Assembly (NCBI GenBank): GCA_022712735.1
Contig: JAFLKA010000269.1
Coordinates: 1-20,598 of the forward strand
From: Marinosulfonomonas sp.
GTDB taxonomy: Bacteria; Pseudomonadota; Alphaproteobacteria; Rhodobacterales; Rhodobacteraceae
Length of the DNA: 20,598 nt
Reading direction: 5' to 3'
Shown: positions 1 through 6,121 of the stretch, in pieces
Numbering within the stretch: the first letter of the stretch is position 1
How the letters are laid out: each line of letters starts with the position of its first letter
Notes under the pieces: model-generated
What the model saw: only the letters and a program-made list of their open reading frames with translations
Told to the model about the DNA's origin: nothing
Database searches by the model: none
Translations under genes and position numbers: made by a program

Positions 1-1
1 T

Positions 2-202
2 TATCCAGACAAGTCTTGCCAAGCTGCGACGGACATTGCGCTAACTCAGCTTGCTGACGTTAAAAACAAGATCAGGCAGCTCAAAGCGCTTGAAGGAGAA
101 CTTCAACGGATTTCCAAAAGTTGCAGCGGTGATGGTGTCACCGAAGATTGCCACATCTTGGCATCGCTGGCTGATCACAAGCATTGTAGCACCGATCATT
201 AA
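2..202 (+). CDS. MerR-family metal-responsive regulator, C-terminal fragment (cut by window start)
   Basis: An open frame enters at base 2 and ends at TAA 200-202, giving the last 66 residues of a protein. It reads as the dimerisation helix and metal-binding tail of a MerR-type activator of the CadR/PbrR/ZntR/MerR class. There is a Cys near the start of the fragment, then a long amphipathic helix (IALTQLADVKNKIRQLKALE), then a Cys-rich tail with SCSGDG, EDCHILASLADH and a final KHC. In this family the helix forms the antiparallel coiled coil of the dimer, and the flanking Cys residues bind Hg, Zn, Cd, Pb or Cu. The DNA-binding half lies outside the window, so neither the metal nor the target can be named. 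The fragment has no start codon here. It converges on the MarR gene downstream, with about 64 bases between the two stops. Confidence 0.8.
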   Translation, partial: YPDKSCQAATDIALTQLADVKNKIRQLKALEGELQRISKSCSGDGVTEDCHILASLADHKHCSTDH

Positions 203-266
203 ACCTGCCAAAATATACACCCACTTGCCTTACTGTATCGACCATTTTGCTGACAATCCTGCAAAT

Positions 267-719
267 TCAGGACATCACCTCGCCCCAGTCAGCTTCAAGA
301 GTTGTGCGCATATTTGTAAATCCAGATTTGCCCAGTCGGTTAACCAATTCCGTCTCGAGATCGAGCAAGCTCGCGCGCGCATCAAGCGCCAACTGCATGC
401 CCTTTTCTGTCATAACAATACGCTTTTGATTGCGGCGGTTGGTATCCTTTTCCAAGGTCAGATATCCAAGCTTTTGAAGCTCGCTGGTGGTTCGATAAAT
501 CGCCTGCCGACTGACACCCATCTGCTGCGCAACGCTGCTTGCTTTCGTTATCCCGCAATCCAAATTTGCCAATAAATTCAAGTGCGGTTCGCTCAAACCT
601 GAATACCCTTTGGCAGCCATAAGGCGCAGAATGCTTTGGTTAATCCACTTGGTCGCATTGAGCATTAGCAGGCTCAGCGGGACAGGCGGTTGCAATCTAC
701 TTGTAAACTTAGTTGACAA
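267..719 (-). CDS. MarR-family transcriptional regulator
   Basis: The 150-residue product is a MarR-type winged-helix dimer. Residues about 20-60 form the N-terminal helices (ATKWINQSILRLMAAKGY, then LSEPHLNLLANLD). Residues about 61-90 hold the recognition helix (SSVAQQMGVSRQAIYRTTSELQKLGYL). The wing follows (KDTNRRNQKRIVMTEKG), then the C-terminal dimer helices. The start is taken as TTG at 717-719: the minus strand carries AAAAGGGG at 735-728, eight bases before it, and a promoter-like pair (TTTTCA, 17 bases, TAAACT) ends just upstream. The next in-frame ATG, residue 19, would cut into the first helix. The gene is divergent from a membrane-protein gene, and the operators between them suggest it represses itself and that neighbour. 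Its ligand is unknown. Confidence 0.88.
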   Translation of the reverse strand: MSTKFTSRLQPPVPLSLLMLNATKWINQSILRLMAAKGYSGLSEPHLNLLANLDCGITKASSVAQQMGVSRQAIYRTTSELQKLGYLTLEKDTNRRNQKRIVMTEKGMQLALDARASLLDLETELVNRLGKSGFTNMRTTLEADWGEVMS

Positions 720-720
720 G
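699..720. promoter_or_regulatory. MarR operator, copy 1, overlapping the regulator's start codon
   Basis: The core is GTAAAC-TTA-GTTGAC at 703-717, and the outer arms CTTGT/ACAAG extend the symmetry to 700-720. It shares ACTTGTAAAC-TAGTT with copy 2. It covers the TTG start of the MarR gene. It also contains TTGACA (713-718), a possible -35 element for the membrane-protein gene. Binding here could block translation-proximal elongation of the regulator and initiation in the other direction. Confidence 0.65.
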
Positions 721-735
721 TTTTCATCCCCTTTT

Positions 736-757
736 ACTTGTAAACCTAGTTTACGAT
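736..757. promoter_or_regulatory. MarR operator, copy 2, perfect palindrome
   Basis: GTAAAC-CTA-GTTTAC at 740-754 is a perfect inverted repeat with a 3-base centre, and it repeats copy 1 at a distance of 37 bases. It overlaps the probable -10 (TAAACT, minus strand, 748-753) of the MarR promoter, whose -35 TTTTCA lies at 771-776 with a 17-base spacer. Repression of both divergent genes is the likely result. This is inference from position and symmetry. Confidence 0.7.
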
Positions 758-769
758 GAAGGATGAGCA

Positions 770-1558
770 GTGAAAACCCTCAAAACCATACTGCGGATCA
801 ATGCCGCAAGCTGTCTGCTTTTTGGTTCACTTTTTACCTTGGTGCCGGATACTGTTGGGCAATTTTTGGGAACCGTTCCAACAAAGATCGTCTTCGTATT
901 GGGCATCGGGTTAATTTTGAACGGCCTCCATTTATTGGGCGCAGCCGCCCGAAAAAACCTGCACCATCTAGAAGTCATCTGGTTTTCTCTCGGGGATTTT
1001 ATTTGGTGGCTTACCTCGTTGTTTCTGATCGCCGCAGGCCAGTGGGTCACCACACCTTCCGGTATCATTCTCGGCTTCATGGTCGGGGTTTTCGTCGCCG
1101 GACTTGGGGTCGCACAACTTTGGATGCTCGGCTTGAAAAGTCACCGCACAACCAGCGCAAATCATTTTGCAGCAATTATAAATTCATGGCGAGCGATACC
1201 AACTTGGGTCAAGATTTGGCTATTCTTCCTTAATGCCGTTTTCATTTATGCGATCGCTTTGTGGCCTGATCGGATTTCCACGGTGACGCTTGTTGCGTAT
1301 GTTGCAACCGCCCCGTTGTTGATGGCGCAGATGGCCTATGACGGCGGCCTGAGACGCATTCTCGGACTGGCGCATTTGGTCCCTTGGGTGCCGCTTCTTT
1401 TATGGCTGTTCGTTGAGGGAAATGCGCAAATTTATACATGGGTTCTGGGCGGGGTGCTTGCCGTCTGTCTGTCTCTGGATGTGCTTGACGTGGTGAAATT
1501 TTGGCGCGGCGAGAGAAGTATCATTGGCAGTCAGCGCTCGCCGCGGGACCGCGAATAG
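770..1558 (+). CDS. Eight-helix integral membrane protein of unknown function, MarR-controlled
   Basis: The 262-residue product starts at GTG 770, with AAGGA at 758-762 as its ribosome site. Eight hydrophobic segments are visible, at roughly residues 12-30, 40-60, 69-90, 94-118, 147-167, 170-190, 200-217 and 222-243. A basic stretch (LKSHRTTSANH) near 124-135 splits it into two four-helix halves. I do not recognise a catalytic motif or a named family. There is no signal peptide cleavage site, and the C-terminus is hydrophilic and basic (KFWRGERSIIGSQRSPRDRE), so it is probably cytoplasmic. Being divergent from a MarR gene and sharing its operators, it is the presumed regulated target. A role in export or membrane stress is only a guess. 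Confidence 0.75.
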   Translation: MKTLKTILRINAASCLLFGSLFTLVPDTVGQFLGTVPTKIVFVLGIGLILNGLHLLGAAARKNLHHLEVIWFSLGDFIWWLTSLFLIAAGQWVTTPSGIILGFMVGVFVAGLGVAQLWMLGLKSHRTTSANHFAAIINSWRAIPTWVKIWLFFLNAVFIYAIALWPDRISTVTLVAYVATAPLLMAQMAYDGGLRRILGLAHLVPWVPLLLWLFVEGNAQIYTWVLGGVLAVCLSLDVLDVVKFWRGERSIIGSQRSPRDRE

Positions 1559-1887
1559 AGCTTGGTTGCAAGCAGCGCAAATCCCCTCTTGTCGCAAGAT
1601 CAAAGTATGGTGGAGCGGCCATTGTAAAAAATGCTGCAAGGTCATTCGCCCCAACCTTCGCCGTCGATTGTCGCATACATGTCGTTAGGTGACATTGGCA
1701 GGTAGGAGCTGGCGTCAGACACACTCGGCAGTCGTTGGTAGGCATGGCAACACGGAATTCTGTTGCCTTTGAGCGTTGTGAAGTATTGAATGTAAAGTCT
1801 GCCATGTATTGCCTGAAGGTTGATTCAACGGTGAGCTTAAGGCGTATGGAGCGTGGATACTGAAATGCTAACTATTCTTCTTGCTGA
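1559..1887. other. Intergenic stretch of about 330 bases with one hairpin
   Basis: No convincing gene is seen here. A minus-strand open frame over 1521-1805 has no recognisable domain and is rich in Cys, Thr and Ala, as is usual for chance frames. The only clear structure is an inverted repeat GGCAACA / TGTTGCC at 1746-1767 with an 8-base loop, followed by TTT. It could be a weak terminator for the upstream membrane-protein gene. The promoter of the sensor kinase operon should lie in the last 150 bases, but no good -35/-10 pair stands out. Confidence 0.5.
1746..1770 (+). terminator. Possible weak hairpin terminator
   Basis: Seven-base perfect arms GGCAACA and TGTTGCC flank the loop CGGAATTC, with only three T residues after the stem. 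It lies 190 bases after the membrane-protein stop codon and 120 bases before the kinase gene. The short T run makes termination uncertain. Confidence 0.3.
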
Positions 1888-3591
1888 ATGAAATCACTAT
1901 CAAAAATCCTCATTTCTGTGCTCCTTATTTCAGCGGCTTCGGCCAGTTCGTACTTCTTTCTGGTGCGGTATTTTTCTCAACAAGAAGCCTTACAAACGGA
2001 AAAGACAGCCGCATTTTTTGCCCGTACTATCGATGATGCTCTACGGCGGCTGGAACACCTGCCGTTTGTAATCTCACAAAATTCAGCTGTTGCCGATGCT
2101 CTGATGGATAATAATGGAGAAGAGCTTAATTCAGTGTTCAAAAGCTTTGCTGATCGCGCCAATGCCGACCATATTTTCTTAATGGACCTGAATGGCAAAA
2201 CAGTAGCGGCATCAAATTATGAAAGCCCAAACAGTTTTGTAGGGAACCATTACACATTCCGCCCCTATTTCAGGGATGCGATTATTGGTGAAACTGGTCA
2301 GTTTTATGCCATTGGCGCAACAACAGGCGAGCCGGGGTATTTTGTGTCGGCTCCTGTATATGACAGTTTTGGAAATATCTTTGGCGTAATAGTAGTGAAA
2401 ACGGGCTTTCAGTCGCTCAATCATGCCTGGCAAGAATCCGGTGTACAAATACTGGTCAGTAATACCGATTCCGTTGTCGTGCTTGCCTCGGAACCGAGCA
2501 ACCGGTTTCAAACCTTACGCCCGCTAACAACCCATACACGGCTAAATCTGGAAAATGCACAGCAATTCGGAAATCAGCAACTGAGGCCGCTTGACTGGCT
2601 GGTTGACAGCAATGGGCAAGTCAAGCTGGACGGGAATGAATATTTGCTGGCGCAGGTGCAAATCGAACGCGAAGACTGGACCTTGCATCTGCTGACCAGC
2701 CTGTCCGGCATTCACCAGCGGGCCGCTTTGGTCATTGCCGGGGTTTTGGCGTTACTGTTTGGCGTTATCGTCGCGATCACCGGGTTTCGCTCGGTTCGTC
2801 TAAAACAGGCGCTTGGAAAATCCAATGCAGACCGGGTGCGTTTGACACAGGAAATCGAGGTGCGCAGGGTGGCAGAATCTGACCTGAAAGATGCCAAAGA
2901 CGAGTTGGACCGCACCAGCAGGCTGGCGGCCCTTGGCCAGCTATCGGCGTCTATCACCCATGAATTGGGGCAACCCATTTCCGCGATGCGCAACTATTTG
3001 ACGGCCGAAGAGATCACCGCAGAGGCAATGCCCAACAGCCTGAACCCGGTGCTGTCGCGGTTGGTAGACAGGATGCAGAATATAAACAACCAGCTCCGGG
3101 TTTTTGCATCGCCCGGCATTGGCGAAACCAGCATTTTTGATTTGCGCCGTGCAAGTGATGCATCGGTTGAACTGGTCGCACACGAGGTCTCCGCTGCGGA
3201 TATTACATTAACCAAACAATACGCCGAAAGCCCGATTAATGTGGCGGGAAACCAACAGCAGATCGAACAGGTTCTGGTCAATTTGATGCGAAATGCGGTG
3301 GATGCGGTTACAGGGCAAGACCTGCGAGAGATCACAGTTCGTCTTGGTATTGATCGCAACAGGGCCTTCGTGCGGGTCATTGACAGCGGTCCCGGCCTTA
3401 AAGGGCGCACGATTGTTGACTTGCAAGAACCATTTATGACGACAAAACCTTCGGGCCAAGGCATGGGGCTGGGGTTGGCTATATCAGCGCAGATTGCCAA
3501 AAATATGAAAGGTCATATAGCGGCCTGTGATACAAAAGAAGGCGGGGCAGAATTTACCCTTTGGGTGCCGTTTATTGAGGATCAGCCATGA
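1888..3591 (+). CDS. DctB-like membrane sensor histidine kinase with periplasmic Cache domain
   Basis: The 567-residue product senses an extracellular solute and phosphorylates the partner regulator encoded next. The first membrane helix is at about residues 5-28. A periplasmic double-Cache (DctB-type) sensor domain spans about 29-275, with HYTFRPYFRDAI and GEPGYFVSAPVYD as typical strand/helix motifs. A second membrane helix covers about 279-300, followed by a short coiled coil. The phosphoacceptor is H358 in SITHELGQPI. Further on come an N box (NLMRNAVDAV, near 465-474) and the G boxes DSGPGL and GQGMGLGLAIS near 500-535. The length matches DctB proteins. Its TGA overlaps the ATG of the regulator gene (ATGA, 3588-3591), so the two are translationally coupled. 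No strong ribosome site precedes ATG 1888. The TRAP transporter genes downstream suggest that the ligand is the imported organic acid. Confidence 0.93.
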   Translation: MKSLSKILISVLLISAASASSYFFLVRYFSQQEALQTEKTAAFFARTIDDALRRLEHLPFVISQNSAVADALMDNNGEELNSVFKSFADRANADHIFLMDLNGKTVAASNYESPNSFVGNHYTFRPYFRDAIIGETGQFYAIGATTGEPGYFVSAPVYDSFGNIFGVIVVKTGFQSLNHAWQESGVQILVSNTDSVVVLASEPSNRFQTLRPLTTHTRLNLENAQQFGNQQLRPLDWLVDSNGQVKLDGNEYLLAQVQIEREDWTLHLLTSLSGIHQRAALVIAGVLALLFGVIVAITGFRSVRLKQALGKSNADRVRLTQEIEVRRVAESDLKDAKDELDRTSRLAALGQLSASITHELGQPISAMRNYLTAEEITAEAMPNSLNPVLSRLVDRMQNINNQLRVFASPGIGETSIFDLRRASDASVELVAHEVSAADITLTKQYAESPINVAGNQQQIEQVLVNLMRNAVDAVTGQDLREITVRLGIDRNRAFVRVIDSGPGLKGRTIVDLQEPFMTTKPSGQGMGLGLAISAQIAKNMKGHIAACDTKEGGAEFTLWVPFIEDQP

Positions 3592-4910
3592 AAATTATCG
3601 TCGTTGAAGACGACCGTGAGATGCGCCAGTCGCTGGAACACTTACTCGGGCGGTCGGGGTGGGATGTTCACGCGTTTAGCGATGCCAGAATCGCGTTGAT
3701 GCGGCTAAACGAACTGCTGCCAGATGTGATCCTTTCAGATGTGCGTATGCCGGGGATGACGGGTCTGGAGCTGCTGGCCACATTAGACGAAGATGGTGCC
3801 CCGCCGCTGGTATTGATTTCAGCGCATGGTGACATTTCGATGGCAGTGCAGGCGATGCAGGACGGTGCCTATTCCTTTTTGGAAAAGCCCTTTGATCCGC
3901 GCCAGTTGTTGCGAGTGCTGCGCCATGCTGCCGAAACCTACCGGTTATTGTCCACCACCAAACGCTTGCGTGCCCAACTCAGCGCGTTATCCGGAATTGA
4001 TCGGGTATTGCTGGGACCAAGCCATACGATGGCTGCTTTGCGTGATGATGTTTTCGAAATTGCCGAAACCGAACATACAGTACTGATTCAAGGCGAAACC
4101 GGCACCGGAAAGGAACTGATTGCCCGCGCGCTACATTCAATGGGGCAACGGCGCGATCAGGCCTTTATTTCAGTGAATTGTGCAAATATCCCGGCAAAAA
4201 CCGTAGAACAGCAAATGTTCGGTACCGCTGACGGGCTGCGCGGTTTTTTTCGCAAAGCTGATGGGGGGACAATATTTTTAGATGAAGTCGCGGCTTTCTC
4301 GCTCGAGGCGCAGGCCAAGTTATTGCGCGTGCTGGAAACTGGCGAAATAACCCCAACGCAATCAGATGAGGTTATCAAGACCAACGTGAGGGTCATTGCT
4401 GCTTCGAATGAAAACCTTGAGGCCAAAGTAAACAACGGGCACTTTCGGGCAGATTTTCTGTATCGTCTGAATACGTTTCAGATTGACCTTCCCGCGCTGA
4501 AAACCCGTGGCGAAGATGTTATAATGATCTTTCAGCATTTTATTGCACAGGTTGCCGAAACATATGAGATCGAGCCACCGGAGCTAACCGCCAGCGATAC
4601 CGCAACGCTGTTGTCTTATGAATGGCCTGGAAATGTACGCGAACTACGCCATGTCGCCGAGCGCCGTGTGTTGGCCGCACGCCGTGGCGGTGGCTCAATT
4701 GCGGCAGCCCTGCGAATCGAGGATGCCGACCATGAAATCCCCGAAACCCTGCGCGAGGCCATTGCCGGTTTTGAACGCACGCTTATTTGTAAATCAATCA
4801 CAGCGCATGGCGGAAAAATGGACGCCGTTGCCGAGGCTTTGGGCATCGGGCGCCGGACTCTGAATGACAAGATCGTCAAACTGGGGATTGAAAAAGATTT
4901 GCTGCTTTAG
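3588..4910 (+). CDS. DctD-like response regulator with AAA+ domain lacking GAFTGA
   Basis: The 440-residue product has a receiver domain at 1-120 (acidic pocket E7-D8-D9, phosphoacceptor D51 in LSDVRMPG, and the conserved Lys in FLEKPFD). An AAA+ domain covers about 140-375, with Walker A GETGTGKE near 169-176, Walker B GGTIFLDE near 226-233, arginine-rich FRADFLYRL, and WPGNVREL. A C-terminal Fis-type helix-turn-helix reads AVAEALGIGRRTLNDKI. The layout is that of NtrC/DctD sigma-54 activators. However, the segment between Walker A and B, where GAFTGA should contact sigma-54, reads MFGTADGLRGFF and has no GAFTGA. The protein may therefore act independently of sigma-54, as is known for Rhodobacter capsulatus NtrC. 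It is coupled to the kinase gene by a 4-base overlap. The adjacent TAXI-TRAP genes are the likely targets. Confidence 0.93.
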   Translation: MKIIVVEDDREMRQSLEHLLGRSGWDVHAFSDARIALMRLNELLPDVILSDVRMPGMTGLELLATLDEDGAPPLVLISAHGDISMAVQAMQDGAYSFLEKPFDPRQLLRVLRHAAETYRLLSTTKRLRAQLSALSGIDRVLLGPSHTMAALRDDVFEIAETEHTVLIQGETGTGKELIARALHSMGQRRDQAFISVNCANIPAKTVEQQMFGTADGLRGFFRKADGGTIFLDEVAAFSLEAQAKLLRVLETGEITPTQSDEVIKTNVRVIAASNENLEAKVNNGHFRADFLYRLNTFQIDLPALKTRGEDVIMIFQHFIAQVAETYEIEPPELTASDTATLLSYEWPGNVRELRHVAERRVLAARRGGGSIAAALRIEDADHEIPETLREAIAGFERTLICKSITAHGGKMDAVAEALGIGRRTLNDKIVKLGIEKDLLL

Positions 4911-5042
4911 CGGTGCTGCGCGGGTTTCCGCAGGGCAGTTCCTGTCCGGGTGGCGGTTTTCTTCATAGGCCGGGGTTTCAGCCTGTTTTACCTTTCCCGT
5001 ATTCCGGCCCTGATCTTTGGGCTGATTTTCTGGGAGGAAACT

Positions 5043-6053
5043 ATGAAGATTTTCAAAACGACGGCTGCGTCTGTCATTGCTATGTCACTAGCCATCGCTG
5101 CGCCGGCGCAAGCCGAGGAGGCAAATTACATTTTGGCCACCGCATCAACGGGCGGCACGTATTATCCTGTGGGCGTGGCGCTGGCCACATTGGTTAAGGT
5201 AAAACTGCAACCAAAACAGTCAATTGGCATGGCGGCAATCAGTTCTGCGGGCTCGGGCGAAAATGTGCGTCTGCTGCGCGAAGGTGAAGCACAGTTTGGC
5301 ATCATGCAGGGCCTATATGGGTATTATGCCGCGAGCGGCACCGGCCCGCTTTCCGAGGTTGGGCCACAAGAAAACCTGCGTTCGGTTACAATGCTGTGGC
5401 AAAATGTTGAGCAATTTGTCGTGGCATCCGATGTTGCCAGCACTGGCACCGTAGCAGACCTTGCGGCCCTGACCGGCGAGAGCATGGCGCTTGGCAAACA
5501 AAACTCGGGGACTATTGGTTCAAATGCGGCGTTGCTGTCTGGCCTTGGCGTGGATATCAACACCGATTACACGCTGGTGCATGGCGGCTATGGCCCGTCA
5601 GCCGAAGCATTGCAAAACGGTCAGGTTAAGGGTGTGGGCATTCCTGCGGGCATCCCGACCGGCGCAATCAGCCAGCTTTTTGCAGCTGCGGGTGACAATG
5701 TTACCATGCTGAATTTCACCGCAGAACAAGCCACTGCGGCTGATGCTGGTCGTGGTTTGTGGACGCCATTCACCATTCCGGCGGGCACATATCCGGGTCA
5801 GGATGCAGACATTAACACCATTGCGCAGCCGAATTTTTTGGCCACCAGCGCAGATGTGTCCGAGGAGAACGTCTATCTGATCACCAAAACCATCTATGAA
5901 AACCTGCCGTTCTTGCAGGCTATTCATCCGGCAACCAAAGCTATGATGATCGAGCGCGCGATTGCGGGCTTGCCCTTGCCGTTGCACCCGGGTGCCGCAC
6001 GGTATTACGCCGAAGTGGGCATTGAAATCCCCGCCAACCTGATCGCCAACTGA
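5043..6053 (+). CDS. TAXI-family TRAP transporter solute-binding protein
   Basis: The 336-residue product is a periplasmic receptor that delivers its ligand to the TRAP permease encoded next. The start is ATG 5043, with GGGAGG at 5032-5037; a longer frame from 4950 lacks a ribosome site and would bury the signal peptide. The signal peptide covers residues 1-24 (MKIFKTT, a hydrophobic core, then APAQA before EEANY). The mature part opens with the TAXI signature ILATASTGGTYYPVG, and later holds GSGENVRLLREGEAQFGIMQ and NSGTIGSN, all typical of the family. TAXI proteins bind glutamate, other dicarboxylates or related acids; the ligand here cannot be read from sequence. The gene follows the two-component pair after 132 bases and is separated from the permease gene by a hairpin. 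Confidence 0.93.
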   Translation: MKIFKTTAASVIAMSLAIAAPAQAEEANYILATASTGGTYYPVGVALATLVKVKLQPKQSIGMAAISSAGSGENVRLLREGEAQFGIMQGLYGYYAASGTGPLSEVGPQENLRSVTMLWQNVEQFVVASDVASTGTVADLAALTGESMALGKQNSGTIGSNAALLSGLGVDINTDYTLVHGGYGPSAEALQNGQVKGVGIPAGIPTGAISQLFAAAGDNVTMLNFTAEQATAADAGRGLWTPFTIPAGTYPGQDADINTIAQPNFLATSADVSEENVYLITKTIYENLPFLQAIHPATKAMMIERAIAGLPLPLHPGAARYYAEVGIEIPANLIAN

Positions 6054-6067
6054 TCATTTTGGCTGTG

Positions 6068-6103
6068 CCTGACCCGGGTCTCTTTCCCTGGGTCAGGTTT
6101 TTT
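6068..6103 (+). terminator. Hairpin with T run between TRAP binding protein and permease genes
   Basis: The arms CCTGACCC (6068-6075) and GGGTCAGG (6090-6097) pair perfectly. An inner GGG/CCC pair extends the stem past one bulged T, and TTTTTT follows at 6098-6103. This is a good intrinsic-terminator shape. Placed inside the operon, it probably causes partial termination or 3'-end protection, giving more binding protein than permease. Confidence 0.8.
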
Positions 6104-6121
6104 CTAACAAAGGGGCATATA

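Noticed and set aside
1521..1805. Minus-strand open frame of 94 codons
   Set aside because: It has no recognisable domain, overlaps the end of the membrane-protein gene, and its composition is that of a chance frame.
4950..5042. Longer N-terminus for the TAXI binding protein
   Set aside because: It has no ribosome site, and the extension would bury a clear signal peptide that begins at ATG 5043 after GGGAGG.
4911..5042. Sigma-54 promoter before the TAXI gene
   Set aside because: No GG-N10-GC element of the right form was found when reading the stretch, and the regulator lacks GAFTGA.
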